From assembly GCF_000525975.1 (NCBI RefSeq), contig NZ_AODK01000005.1, forward strand, positions 62,001 through 126,000: a stretch of DNA of 64,000 nucleotides. The letters run 5' to 3'. The stretch comes from Listeria rocourtiae FSL F6-920. GTDB taxonomy: Bacteria > Bacillota > Bacilli > Lactobacillales > Listeriaceae. Shown here piece by piece: positions 50,517 to 61,579 of the stretch. Every line of letters begins with the position of its first letter. Within the stretch, counting starts at the first letter, position 1. The notes beneath the pieces are model-generated. The model did not search any database and was not told where the DNA came from. It saw nothing but the letters and a program-made list of their open reading frames with translations. The translations under genes were made by a program, and so were the position numbers.

Positions 50517-51143
50517 TGCCATGCCTCCCAGGCGCAATATTTTTTTTATGTTCCGATACCATACTGCTATAGATGTCCTAGATACGTCATATTTGTCTGC
50601 TAGCGTCTGTTGATCAAAATTCTTTAGCTCTACATATTTATTTACAATAATTGCATATTCCGCAGCACCAACAATTGATTTATAATTGATATTTCTTTTG
50701 AATGTATTTGGGTATGTTGCAAAAAGGTTTTGTAATAAAGCCTGTATTTCGGTAGCAATTTTAGTCCCATAGCCCCCCATTGCTAATCGGGTGTATGCCA
50801 AAACCTCTGTCTCATCAAATGTCATTGGTTTACTATTTAGCATAGGTTCTTCCATCGAAGTACTAATTGCTTTCTCCCAAGCTAATATTTCATTTTTCTT
50901 AACGCGATAGGAAATCGCCAAAATCTCTATGAATTTTTGCCTATCCAACGGTGTTAGAAACATGTAATTGGTCGTTGCAACAACAGCCCTTATCTCATCC
51001 TCTGATAACGATTCAGCATAGGTTAATACATGGCTAATAATTTCAAGACTTGCCTGTTTCTCTTGTTTTTCAACCGGCAGCGGATTACTACCACTATACT
51101 TTTCCATAATATAATTCACATTCGCAGCTTTCCGTTTATCCAT
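50513..51143 (-). CDS. Cyclin-like/HTH protein of unknown function upstream of rng
   Basis: ATG 51143 with AGGAGGA ahead. About 205 residues with no membrane segment. The C-terminal part (INYKSIVGAAEYAIIVNKYV ... QQTLADKYDVSRTSIAVWY) looks like a cyclin/TFIIB-type helical repeat ending in a helix-turn-helix. As given, the frame runs on into RNase G. An A8 run at 50540-50547 (coding strand) reduced to A7 gives KKYCAWEAWH and a TGA that overlaps the rng TTG (TTGA), a neat coupled junction. I infer two genes. Function unknown; it sits between minD and rng. Confidence 0.65.
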
Positions 51144-51231
51144 AAAACTTCCTCCTGTAGAAAAAAAGCTGGTTATTAAGTGAGATACGTTAGCACCTTC
51201 ATTAATAAATCCAACTTTTATTTATGCCTCA

Positions 51232-52032
51232 TCAATTATTTCCAAATAAAGTCTTTAACCGACTGAAAAAGCCTTGTCTTTGCTCATCAATGGACATCAA
51301 TGGAATAGACTCACCCAATAATCTACGTGCAATATTCCGATATCCAATACTCGCCTTATTACTTGCCTGCATTGACACAGGTTCACCACTGTTAGAAGAG
51401 CGAATAACCTCATCATCGTCTATGATAATCCCAATTAACTCAATAGATAAATGCGTGGTAATCTCATCAATATCCATCACATCACCATTTCGCATCATCT
51501 GTGTTCTGATACGATTAATAATCAATTTAGGAGCTTCAATATCCTCTTGCTCTAACAAACCAATGATTCTATCTGCATCACGCACCGCTGATATCTCTGG
51601 TGTCGTTACTACTATTGCTCGATCCGCACCTGCAACAGCATTCTTATACCCTTGTTCAATCCCCGCTGGACAATCAATAAGAATAAAGTCATAATCTGGC
51701 TTCATCTGAGCAATCAGCTCTTTCATTTGTTGACCAGTTACCGCACTTTTATCTGTGGTTTGTGCTGCTGGTAAAAGAAATAGCAAATCCTCAAATCGCT
51801 TATCTTTAATGACTGCTTGGTGTAATTTGCAACGCCCTTCCACTACATCTACAAGATCATAAATAATCCGGTTTTCCAACCCTAAAACAACATCTAGATT
51901 TCGAAGTCCGATATCCATATCGACTAAGCACACTTTCTTGCCCTGTAATGCAAGCGCTGTACCAAGGTTAGCTGTCGTAGTCGTCTTACCAACGCCGCCT
52001 TTGCCCGAAGTTATAACTATAGCCTCACCCAT
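51232..52032 (-). CDS. minD: Septum site-determining ATPase MinD
   Basis: 266 residues. Deviant Walker A SGKGGVGKTTTTAN, VDMDIGLRNLD, and a C-terminal amphipathic membrane-targeting helix (GFFSRLKTLF). Activates MinC to block polar FtsZ rings. Two bases after minC. No minE is nearby, as in Bacilli, where DivIVA serves instead. Confidence 0.97.
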   Translation of the reverse strand: MGEAIVITSGKGGVGKTTTTANLGTALALQGKKVCLVDMDIGLRNLDVVLGLENRIIYDLVDVVEGRCKLHQAVIKDKRFEDLLFLLPAAQTTDKSAVTGQQMKELIAQMKPDYDFILIDCPAGIEQGYKNAVAGADRAIVVTTPEISAVRDADRIIGLLEQEDIEAPKLIINRIRTQMMRNGDVMDIDEITTHLSIELIGIIIDDDEVIRSSNSGEPVSMQASNKASIGYRNIARRLLGESIPLMSIDEQRQGFFSRLKTLFGNN

Positions 52033-52034
52033 GA

Positions 52035-52712
52035 TTATTGTCCTCCTTGAAAATTAGAGATTTCTGGTCTAATTTTTCTTAAAATATGCAAGCTATCAAT
52101 CGCCAGCTCACCTTTATCATCAATATATGCGGTAAGAATATTCTCTTCCACTCGATCTTTGTTCTCTTCACTGTCAAAACCATGAATTTCACCAGCAATT
52201 CTAATTTGCGATGGATACTGAAATTTCCCAGTCACTACTGCCTTAGAATTGCCATCAAAACCGGCGTGAATAATTCCCTTTACATTTCCGAGAATGAAAA
52301 TATTACCTGTCGCACGGATAGAACCACCCGGATTAACATCACCAACAAGTAATAAATCGCCAGGAACATTAATTATTTGACCAGAACGAACGACTGTTGC
52401 GAGTGAAAAAATCTGTTCCTCCTCTTTCCATTTTTTCGCGTCTTGCTTACTCATCACATTACTAGTAAATCCGCTAACTTCCATGGCGCTATTTTCCTCA
52501 ATAATAGCCATAATACTTCTTTCCTCATCTTCTGTAAAAAGGCGATTCCCTATATGTACTTGAACAGCCAACTTCTGATCCCGAGATACTATTTTTTGCT
52601 GATCCTTAAGGTGTTGCGTTAACCCTTCTTCCAGTTCGACAATACTTGCTGTATCACTTAAAAAAATGCTAATACCGTCTTTCGTCCCTTTTATTCGGAC
52701 ATATTTTTTCAA
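52035..52712 (-). CDS. minC: Septum inhibitor MinC
   Basis: 225 residues. Start TTG 52712 (KKYVRIKGTKDG) with GAGGTGAGGG ahead. N-terminal FtsZ-binding domain (1-100) and C-terminal beta-helix (about 110-215: VRSGQIINVPGDLLLVGDVNPGG). Works with MinD. The operon has its own start, separated from mreBCD by a terminator. Confidence 0.95.
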   Translation of the reverse strand: MKKYVRIKGTKDGISIFLSDTASIVELEEGLTQHLKDQQKIVSRDQKLAVQVHIGNRLFTEDEERSIMAIIEENSAMEVSGFTSNVMSKQDAKKWKEEEQIFSLATVVRSGQIINVPGDLLLVGDVNPGGSIRATGNIFILGNVKGIIHAGFDGNSKAVVTGKFQYPSQIRIAGEIHGFDSEENKDRVEENILTAYIDDKGELAIDSLHILRKIRPEISNFQGGQ

Positions 52713-52786
52713 CTTACCCTCACCTCACAGCTCCTATAATTTAGTATACATCCAGATTCAAAAGATATCCCTTTATAGCAATAAAA

Positions 52787-52832
52787 CTATATCAATCTGT
52801 ACGCTTATTAAAAAGCGTACAGATTGATATAG
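52787..52832 (-). terminator. Terminator of mreBCD
   Basis: Perfect 20-base inverted repeat (52787-52806 / 52813-52832) with a 6-base loop, then TTTTATT on the minus strand. Confidence 0.9.
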
Positions 52833-52847
52833 GTTTCCCATCCTAAC

Positions 52848-53372
52848 CTATCTCCCACCATTTCTTTCCAGCTTAAACAGAAAATTTCTAAACGGGAAAT
52901 ATATAACCAGAAAGAATGCCAGGTTTAATAAAATCGTAGTCCACAGACGTTGATCAACAAAGGTAGCAAAAACCATATCAGTTCCACCAATAAGAACGTA
53001 AAAACCGTATACTAGACACTCGGTTAGTATCACATTAAAAACTGCAACCAAACCTACTAACATAATGTTGCTTTGCAAGACCTTCATAAATTTATCCGTC
53101 AGATATACAACTAGGGGGAAAATAGCAAAATAAATACCTAAAATCCCAGTGTAATAAATGTCAAATACAATTCCAAGTATAAATGCGTATATTAATGTAA
53201 CATTTCTGTTATAAAATGTCGCCATCAAAACGAGCATTACGATAAGAAAATGCGGGATGAAAACTCGTTGCTCGCCAAAGAATGACTGGCTAAACAACAT
53301 ACTAGACACGCCTTCTAAAATAAAAACCGCGATTGCAATAAGTGGCATTACAACTACTTTTCTCATATTCAT
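52848..53372 (-). CDS. mreD: Rod shape-determining protein MreD
   Basis: 174 residues, about five membrane helices, no soluble domain. MreD scaffold of the elongasome. Its start overlaps the mreC stop (TGATG). Third gene of mreBCD. Confidence 0.93.
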   Translation of the reverse strand: MNMRKVVVMPLIAIAVFILEGVSSMLFSQSFFGEQRVFIPHFLIVMLVLMATFYNRNVTLIYAFILGIVFDIYYTGILGIYFAIFPLVVYLTDKFMKVLQSNIMLVGLVAVFNVILTECLVYGFYVLIGGTDMVFATFVDQRLWTTILLNLAFFLVIYFPFRNFLFKLERNGGR

Positions 53373-54237
53373 CAGGATCCAGTTCCTTCCGAATCATCAC
53401 CATCCAATGTACGTTTCAATACAATGACATGACTTAAATCGTATAAGTCGGCACCTGGCTTCACTAGCGCAGTCTGAGACAATCCCATCTTATCAGTTTC
53501 CACTTTTTCAATTGTTCCGATAAAAATATCCGATGGGAAAATTCCGCCTAAGCCGGACGTAACTACCTTCTCACCTTTAGTGAACTTCTGATCTACAGGT
53601 AATTGTTTCATTTCTAATAACCGTTGCTCTGCATCATAGCCATTAATAATCCCATACGCCGATGATTTTCCTTGTACTATAGCAGAAATTCTGTTTCTAT
53701 CATCTGTGGAACTAAGTAATTTCACAGTAGAAGACTTTGCACCAGTCTTTGTGACTTTCCCAATCATCCCCTCAGGAGTACGGACTGCCATATTAGGTTT
53801 CACGCCATCGACAGAACCCTTATCAATCTGAACTTGTGTGTTCCAATTATCGGGATTCCTAGAAATAACTGTGGCGTTGATTGGTTCATAATCACTAAGA
53901 TCAGCTTCAATATCTAATGATTTTTTTAACGCTGCATTTTCTTTCGTTAAATCTGATACTTTACTTTCAAGTTGCGCCAATTCTTCTAAACGTTTTTTTT
54001 TAGGTGCTCATTTTCTGTATATGTGTTCTTTAAGTCTTTTGCACTATCAAAAAAACTTGCAACAAAGCCAGCTGGTTTAGAGACAATATTTTCTCCAAAC
54101 CCCGCAACATCTTTCACAAATTGCTCTGGCCAAGAAGCTTTACTTTTTCCACTCAGTGAATATCCTACCAAAGCCACTAAAACAATAATGGATATCAACA
54201 AGATAATTAAACGTTTATTTAAGAAAAACTGTGGCAT
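53372..54237 (-). CDS. mreC: Rod shape-determining protein MreC with apparent frameshift
   Basis: Start ATG 54237 (MPQFFLNKRLIILLIS) with GAGGTG ahead. One membrane helix (about 8-28), a coiled coil (about 65-100), then two beta-barrels (VISRNPDNWNTQVQIDKGS ... GLGGIFPSDIFIGTIEKV). The frame breaks in a 9-base run at 53993-54001: ENEHLKK must join RLEELAQLESKV, needing 7 or 10 bases. Full length about 287. Organises the elongation complex with MreB and MreD. Confidence 0.9.
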
Positions 54238-54320
54238 AATGAACACCTCGTCTCGTCAATCCTCTTCTTTTACAACTATGCAATAGGCTCCACAAATCCA
54301 CCAAAAATTGCTGATCTATA

Positions 54321-55334
54321 TCAGCCCATTTTTTTCTTTTTGTATAAATCCATATTTTCTAGTGATTTTCCTGTTCCAATTGCAACACAATCAAGTGGAT
54401 TTTCAGCAATAATAACTGGCATTTTCGTCTCCTCAGCAATCACCGAATCTAAATTACGAAGAAGTGCTCCACCACCAGTCAAAACAATCCCTTTATCCAT
54501 AATATCCGCAGAAAGTTCGGGTGGAGTGTTCTCCAATGTGCTCTTGACAGCATCGATGATAGAAGCTACTGTATCTGCTAATGCCTCACTTATCTCCTCA
54601 GGCGAGATTTCAATTGTTTTTGGTAGACCAGTCACTAAATCACGACCGCGAATACTAAACGATTCTAGACCTAAGTTAAGTGAATCAGCCGAGCCAATCT
54701 CCATTTTTATTGTTTCAGCAGTACGATCACCAATTAATAGATTATATTTTTTACGTATAAAATTAATAATGGCATCATCCATGTCATCTCCTGCAGTCCG
54801 CTCTGAACGACTAGTCACGATACCACCAAGTGAAATAACAGCAACCTCTGTAGTTCCTCCGCCGATATCTACAACCATACTACCAGTTGGATCCCATACA
54901 GGAAGACCCGCACCAATCGCTGCTGCAAACGGCTCTTCAATTGTGTATGCTTCTTTAGCACCGGCTTGGCGTGTAGCATCAGTAACAGCACGTTTTTCAA
55001 CGCCAGTGATACCTGATGGAACACAAATCATAACACGTGGTTTACTAGCACTTGCACCTTTACTAGCTTTTTGAATGTAGTATTTCATCATCGCTGCTGT
55101 TGTATCATAATCAGCAATAACACCGTCTTTCATTGGTCGAATTGCCACAATATTCCCCGGTGTTCTACCAATCATATTCTTCGCTTCGCTACCAACTGCG
55201 ACAATTTCTTGCGTATCTTTCTTCATTGCTACAACAGATGGTTCTCTTAAAACAATACTTTTACCCTTCATGTATACTAAAGTGTTTGCAGTCCCTAAGT
55301 CGATTCCAATATCTTTATTTCCAAATCCAAACAT
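54321..55334 (-). CDS. mreB: Rod shape-determining protein MreB
   Basis: 337 residues. Actin fold: [13 protein letters not shown] (phosphate 1), [16 protein letters not shown] (phosphate 2), VLTGGGALL (adenosine). AAAAGGAG precedes ATG 55334. Filaments guide lateral wall synthesis. First gene of mreBCD. Upstream 55335-55574 is AT-rich and presumably holds the promoter; I see no clear -35/-10 pair. Confidence 0.97.
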   Translation of the reverse strand: MFGFGNKDIGIDLGTANTLVYMKGKSIVLREPSVVAMKKDTQEIVAVGSEAKNMIGRTPGNIVAIRPMKDGVIADYDTTAAMMKYYIQKASKGASASKPRVMICVPSGITGVEKRAVTDATRQAGAKEAYTIEEPFAAAIGAGLPVWDPTGSMVVDIGGGTTEVAVISLGGIVTSRSERTAGDDMDDAIINFIRKKYNLLIGDRTAETIKMEIGSADSLNLGLESFSIRGRDLVTGLPKTIEISPEEISEALADTVASIIDAVKSTLENTPPELSADIMDKGIVLTGGGALLRNLDSVIAEETKMPVIIAENPLDCVAIGTGKSLENMDLYKKKKMG

Positions 55335-55574
55335 TTATTAATCTCCTTTTCTCTTCTTAATTATCACTTTGTTCATGATTGCTGTCTCTCTATTAACTTT
55401 AAATAGTTCTTAAATTCCCAGCCCCAAAGTATTGTCTTTTAATAATCAGGTATGCTGATATCCCTTGATGTTTTATGTAAAAACAGATACACATAAACAA
55501 CCATCTTATTATAACATAACTAAGAAGAACAGACATTAATTTTTAATGAGATACTTGAAATATTTATCTTTTCT

Positions 55575-56250
55575 TTAAAAATAACCCTCTTGCTTTAGAC
55601 TTATGAATGTATTATTACCGATAATGATATGGTCTATTAGCGGAATTCCAAGCAAGTCCCCCGCTTTTTTTAGTCGTTTGGTCACAGTAATATCTTGTGT
55701 TGAAGGAGTTGCGTCTCCTGATGGGTGATTATGAAAACACATAACACTTGCAGAAGAATATTTCATCGCTTGTTTGAAGATTTCTCTTGGGTGGACAACA
55801 CTACTATTCAAACTACCAATAAATATAGTTTCTCGGTGAACTAATTTATTTCTCGTACTTAAAAAAACGCAGTGAAAATGCTCTTGTGATAATAAGCTCA
55901 TTTCTTGCATAACTAAATCTGCCCCATCCTGTGGTCCACGGATAACAGGACAAGTACTTACCTTCTGGGCACCTAGACGTTTACTAATCTCAATTGCTGC
56001 TAACATTTTTGCGGCTTTTGCAAGGCCTATTCCATTAATTTCTGTCAATTCTTGCAATGTGATTTCTCTCATGTCTGCTATTTCTGAATACTTCGCTACT
56101 ACTCTATTGGCCAAGTCTACGACCGACTCCTTTCTACTACCTGTTTCAAGAATGATTGCAAATAATTCAATATTAGATAGGCTTGATACCCCTTTTTTTT
56201 TGGAGTCGCTCTCTCGGCTTCTCAGTGTTAGACATTTCTCTTATAAACAT
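55575..56250 (-). CDS. radC: RadC/JAB domain protein with apparent frameshift
   Basis: Start ATG 56250 (MFIREMSNTEKPRERL) with AGGTGG ahead. HhH part (TEINGIGLAKAAK) followed by the JAB/MPN metalloprotease-like motif HNHPSGDATPSTQD. The frame breaks at an A9 run, 56194-56202: one base fewer gives LQKKGVSSLSNIELFAIIL and a complete protein of about 225 residues. Despite its name, a DNA repair role is not firmly shown for this family. Confidence 0.9.
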
Positions 56251-56266
56251 TTTGCTTTTCCACCTT

Positions 56267-57015
56267 TCATTGACGTAAAAAAAAAATTTCCAGAAAAAAT
56301 CATTTGCTATTGGACAACATAAAAAACCAAATAGTATAAACGGAACAAAGGGTATTCGATTCATCATTATCCCCCTTTTAAAAACAGATACTACACTCAT
56401 TGAGAGTGCTCCTGAGAATACCGCAACAATAAATATAAATATCACCTCTTTCAAACTTAGAAAAAAAACAAAGTAATATTAATAATTTTATATCACCGAA
56501 ACCAAATCCTTTTTTGACGCACAAGTAAAGGCCTATAAATATAACCGCTCCGGCCATTAATTGATACATTTGTTGCAAAAGAGTGGAAACATCTGTATAT
56601 CCATAGTACACAGTAAAAGAAATAAGATATAGGGAAAGTATTGAATTGGGTATATAGAGATAAAACATATCACTTACGAACAGAATTAGTAACAATGAAA
56701 AGATAAAAAATGTATAGATAAAAAAGGATCTTCGAAATTATACAGCTTATACAAAATACATACAAATAATGGTGCTAATACCTCCACAGCAAGGTAACTC
56801 CAACTCATAGGTTTATTACAGCAACTTGTTCTACCTTTAAGAAAAATAAATGAGACAATGGGTAGCATGTGTACTCCTGACAATTTTTCACCACAATAAT
56901 CACACTTTGAAGATACTCTGAGTAAAAATGGCTTCCGAGGAGGGTAATTTACTCCTATTACGTGTGAAAAGGACGCAAGGACTGTGCTATACGCAGATAA
57001 AATAATGTAAATCAT
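56267..57015 (-). CDS. comC: Prepilin peptidase ComC with at least two apparent frameshifts
   Basis: Type IV prepilin peptidase for competence pseudopilins. ATG 57015 (MIYIILSAYS) with GGAGGTG ahead. N-terminal CDYCG motif, but the partner motif reads GRTSCCNKPMS, with one cysteine missing. The aspartates SDMFYLYIPN and GFGDIKLL are kept. Frame breaks: a T6 run at 56720-56725 needs one more base; a T8 run at 56461-56468 needs one fewer. A T10 run at 56277-56286 near the end also shifts the likely stop at 56267. Homopolymer errors are likely, but a true pseudogene cannot be excluded, as competence loss is common. Confidence 0.8.
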
Positions 57016-57213
57016 GACACACCTCCAACTTCTTGGATATAAATGTAGCACGATAATATTTTATTGTCATATGGTCAAAAAACTTTTTTTCATAATAAAA
57101 AGCCTCTAAAAAGTAAATTACTCCTAGAGCAAAATAGATTATTACAAGAAAAAAAAGTATCTTAAAATACTTATCTATATATTTTACTTTTAGTATAAAT
57201 AAATTTAAACTAA

Positions 57214-57248
57214 CAAAAAAAGACCCTTCGAACAGAGCCTTTTTTTTC
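57214..57248 (-). terminator. Terminator after folC
   Basis: Arms AGGCTC / GGGTCT with loop TGTTCGAA and T7 tail on the minus strand. Bases 57052-57213 are strongly AT-rich without a gene. Confidence 0.75.
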
Positions 57249-57253
57249 CGAGT

Positions 57254-58538
57254 TTAGTATTTTAATAATTTTTTTCTAACCTCTGAAATAAAATAAAGTG
57301 AACCAGTGACAAGAATAACTTCCTCTTTTTCGGCTTTGATCCAGTTTCTTAATATACCCTCCCAATTTTCAACAGAAGCAATGTTATTAGTATTTGCAAT
57401 TTGATTTATTTCCTCTATGGTTAGAGATCTGGGGTAATCAAAAGTAGTTATAACAATCTCCACGTCTTCTATTCGTTTTAATAAGTCAATCATTTCTACA
57501 AAAGATTTATCTCTCATTGCTGTAAAAAGTACTTTTACAGGAGCTCCTCTAAACTTTATAGCCGAATTCACCAGCACCTGCATTCCCTCCAGATTGTGGG
57601 CACCGTCCAAAAAAACTAATGGTAAATTATTTACCTGCTCCATACGTCCAGGCCACTCAGCTAGCTTCACGCCCTGTTTTATAGCATCTTCTGTAATTGC
57701 AAATCCGCTTTCCAGCAAAAGTTCTGATGTTTTTATTGCAACCGCAGCATTATTCAACTGATGGTCACCTATCAACCCAACCTCTATACCTCTTATTTCT
57801 TGAGTCGACGTTCGATAGTTAAACATTTCATTCGCTTGTTTTTGCACAAAGAAATGAGTACTCAATTGATATAAATCCGACTGGAAAGATATAGATTTCC
57901 CCTTATACATCGCACGAATTTCAGGCTGTAGCACACCACTGACGACTGGAATGTGCTTTTTTAAAAATACCAGCCTTTTCTTTGGCTATGCTTTGAAGTG
58001 AATCACCTAGAAATTCCATATGATCCATACCTATAGTGGTCACTACAGAAATCAGAGGAGTAATGACATTAGTTGAATCAAGCCTACCGCCAAGGCCAAC
58101 TTCGACAAGCCCAATATCAATGTTGTCATACTCAGCAAAATATAGAAACATCATTACCGTAATTATTTCAAATTCAGAAGGATGCCCAAATTCTGTTTTA
58201 TCAAGTTCGTCAGCCAAAGGTTTTATTCTATTGCACAGCTTGACAATCATTTCATCAGCAATCGGAATGCCATCGACACTAATCCGCTCATTAAATATTT
58301 CAATATACGGTGAAGTGAATGTTCCAACCCTGTATCCAGATTGTTCTAAAATATTACGCAAGAAAGTTAATGTTGACCCTTTCCCATTTGTTCCAGCAAT
58401 ATGTACCCATTTATTTTTGTTTTCAGGGTGATCTAACTTGGCTAACATCCATTCCATCCTCATGAGACCAGGTTTTATTCCCATGCGCAAAGTTCCATGA
58501 ATCCATTGTAGTGCATCAGTATAGTTATGAAAACTCAT
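57254..58538 (-). CDS. folC: Folylpolyglutamate/dihydrofolate synthase with apparent frameshift
   Basis: Start ATG 58538 (MSFHNYTDALQWIHG) with AAGGAGG ahead. P-loop HIAGTNGKGSTLTFL (near 48), GLVEVGLGGRLDSTN, and in the second frame LDGAHNLEGMQVL. Broken at an A6 run, 57957-57962; A5 joins AGIFKK to HIPVVSGVLQPEIRAM and gives about 427 residues. Adds glutamate to folates. One gene downstream of valS. Confidence 0.92.
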
Positions 58539-58561
58539 ACGTATCCTCCTTATTTAATAAA

Positions 58562-58601
58562 AATCAGACCCTCTGCTTGATTGGTTGCACAGAAGGTCTG
58601 A
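58562..58601 (-). terminator. Terminator after valS
   Basis: Arms CAGACCTTCTG / CAGAGGGTCTG with ATTTTTATT tail on the minus strand, between valS and folC. Confidence 0.82.
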
Positions 58602-58611
58602 AATAGTTCAT

Positions 58612-61255
58612 TTAGTTGTTTTTTAATGAATTAATTCTTTCTTCGACCAGTAATCTTTTCTCCATGTAGTCTTTTTCCTTTGCTCTCTCTTCTTCAATGA
58701 TATTTTCTGGCGCTTTTGCCATGAATTTTTCATTAGATAATTTACCTTGCACTCGCGATACTTCTTTTTTCCATTTTGATAATTCTTTTTCTAGACGTGC
58801 AATTTCTTCTTCAATATTGATAAGGCCTTCTAGTGGCAAATATATTTCTGCTCCAGAAACTACGGCTGTCATCGCTGTTTTTGATGGTTCTATATCAAAA
58901 GAAATTGTTATAGTTTCAGGATTACAGAAGCGTTCAATATAAGAGATATTCCTCTCTAAAATAGCCTTATGTGTATCTGTTTTTGGTTTTAATTGTAGCT
59001 TGATTTGTTTGCTTAGCGGTGTATTTACCTCTGCTCGAATATTACGAACAGCTCGAATCACTTCTACTAGCAACTTCATTGAATCCGAAGCATCCTTATC
59101 AATTTGTTCTTGCTTTACTTTTGGCCAAGAAGCAATGGTAATAGATGTTCCTTTATGAGGTAAGTTTTGCCAAATCTCCTCAGTTACAAATGGCATAAAT
59201 GGATGTAGCAATCGCATAGTATTATCTAAAACATAAGCTAGAACAGATTTTGTAGTATGCTTCGCTGTTATGTCATCTCCATATAAGGATATTTTTGCAA
59301 TTTCAATATACCAATCACAAAATTCATCCCAAATGAAATTATAAAGTGTGCGACCCACTTCGCCAAATTCATATTTTTCAGCTAGATTTGTTACCGTCTC
59401 AATTGTCTCATTAAGTCGAGTTAGAATCCATTTATCACTTACTTCTGTCACATTATCTAAATCAATGGCTTCATATTTCATGCCTTCCATGTTCATTAAT
59501 GCAAAACGTGAAGCATTCCAAATCTTATTAATAAAGTTCCATGTAGACTCTACTTTTTCAAAACTAAACTTTAAATCTTGTCCTGGTGCAGTTCCAGTAG
59601 ATAGGGTATAGCGTAGTGAATCAGCGCCATACTTCTCAACTACTTCTATTGGATCGACACCATTTCCAAGTGATTTAGACATTTTCTTGCCGTCAGCATC
59701 CCTAACTAGACCATGTATCAAGGTATCTTTAAACGGTCTCGTATCTACAAATTCTACTGATTGAAAAATCATTCGAGATACCCAGAAAAAGATAATATCA
59801 TACCCTGTTACAAGCGTGCTCGTAGGGAAAAATTTCTGAAAATCACTATTCTCCTCATTTGGCCATCCCATTGTGGAAAAAGGCCATAGCGCAGAGCTAA
59901 ACCATGTATCAAGTACATCTTCATCTTGACTCCAATTCTCGATATCCTTAGGTGCTTCTTCGCCAACATAAAGTTCACCTGTTTCGTTGTGATACCATGC
60001 TGGGATTCTATGTCCCCACCATAGTTGACGAGAAATACACCAATCATGAATATTTTCCATCCATGACAAGTATGTTTTCTCAAAGCGATCAGGGATGAAG
60101 TTTACCTTTGAATCAGGGTTTTCTTGTAATTTAACAGCCTGTTCCGCTAGGGGCTGCATCTTTACAAACCATTGCATTGATAAATATGGTTCCACAACAG
60201 CTCCCGTACGCTCTGAATGACCAACAGAATGCAGGTGTGGCTCTTGTTTTATGAACAAACCTAGCTCTTTAAAATCTTCCACAATCGCTTTTCTTGCTTC
60301 AAAACGATCCATTCCATTATATTTGCCAGATGCTTCATTCATCGTCGCATCTTCATTCATTACAATAACTCGCGGTAAGTCATGGCGATTACCAACTTCA
60401 AAATCATTTGGATCATGGGCAGGTGTGATTTTTACAACGCCTGAACCGAACTCGCGCTCCACATAATCATCTGCAACAATTGGGATTTCTCTTCCAATTA
60501 TAGGCAGTGTAATTGTTTTTCCAATAAACGCTTGATAACGCTCATCCTTAGGGTGAACAGCAACAGCTGTATCTCCTGGAATCGTTTCAGGCCTTGTCGT
60601 CGCAACCTCAAGGAAACCTGAGCCATCTGTTAGCGGATACTTCAAATGATAAAATTGGCCTTCTACATCTTGATGAATAACTTCAATATCTGATAATGCC
60701 GTCTTGGCAACTGGATCCCAATTGATAATGTACTGTCCACGATAAATCAGTTTTTTTTTCATACAGCGAAACAAATACCTTTTTTACAGCATCAGATAAG
60801 CCTTCGTCAAGAGTAAAACGTTCTCTGGAATAATCTAACCCCAAACCAATCTTTTTCCATTGTTCTCTAATAAAACCTGCATACTCTTCTTTCCAATCCC
60901 ACGCTTTGGAGATGAATTTTTCACGACCTAAATCATAACGTGAGATATCACTTTCACGTAGCTTAGCTTCTACCTTAGCTTGAGTAGCTATGCCTGCGTG
61001 GTCCATTCCTGGTAAATAAAGCGTGTCAAAACCTTGCATTCGCTTCATGCGAGTTAAGATATCTTGCAGCGTAGTATCCCAAGCGTGTCCTAAATGCAAC
61101 TTTCCCGTTACATTTGGAGGTGGAATGACTACTGAATACGCTGGCTTGTCATTTTTTCCGTCTGCTTTAAAAAATTCTTGTTCAACCCACCAGTCGTATC
61201 TGTTTTTTTCAATATCTTGCGGGTTATACTTTGTTGGCATATTTAATTCAGTCAT
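58612..61255 (-). CDS. valS: Valyl-tRNA synthetase with apparent frameshift
   Basis: Start ATG 61255 with AGGAGGA ahead. Class I: LHLGHAWD (HIGH motif, near 50), editing domain ([17 protein letters not shown]), [11 protein letters not shown] (KMSKS), and C-terminal coiled coil ending [11 protein letters not shown]. Broken at an A9 run, 60751-60759: A8 joins VSLYEKK to [13 protein letters not shown] and gives about 880 residues. Essential gene, so sequence error is likely. T-box regulated. Confidence 0.95.
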
Positions 61256-61292
61256 TACTTTTCCTCCTACAATTTAAATTCTTTTTTAGCAC

Positions 61293-61545
61293 AAAAAAAC
61301 TCCTCTCATCCATAAAGGACGAAAAGAGTATTTTCCGCGGTACCACCTTTTTACCGTACGAAAAGACGGCACTTTATTCATTTAACGAGAGAAAGTTTCC
61401 CGATATTCCCTACTACCTTTTCAGGAATACTGCTCAGAGGCTACGTTCAAATACTTTTCTTAGAGACTTACACCAGCCGCCTCCTCTCTTCAAAAGAAAA
61501 AATAATTTACTCTTCCTCATCTTTGCATTTACGAATATTAGATTG
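61293..61545 (-). promoter_or_regulatory. T-box leader of valS
   Basis: T-box core AAGGTGGTACCGCGG on the minus strand at about 61335-61350, then terminator arms ACTCTTTTCGTCC / GGATGAGAGGAGT and T7. In stem I GUA followed by G is in the specifier position and codes valine. Confidence 0.92.
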
Positions 61546-61550
61546 GAATC

Positions 61551-61579
61551 ATTGTAACAAATAAAGCATGAATCGTCAA
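61551..61579 (-). promoter_or_regulatory. Promoter of the valS leader
   Basis: Minus-strand -35 TTGACG (61574-61579), 17-base spacer, -10 TACAAT (61551-61556). The -35 overlaps the hemL stop codon. Confidence 0.75.

Noticed and set aside
54340-55074. 244-codon frame antisense to mreB
   Set aside because: Long only because of mreB codon usage on the other strand; no start signal or recognisable domain.
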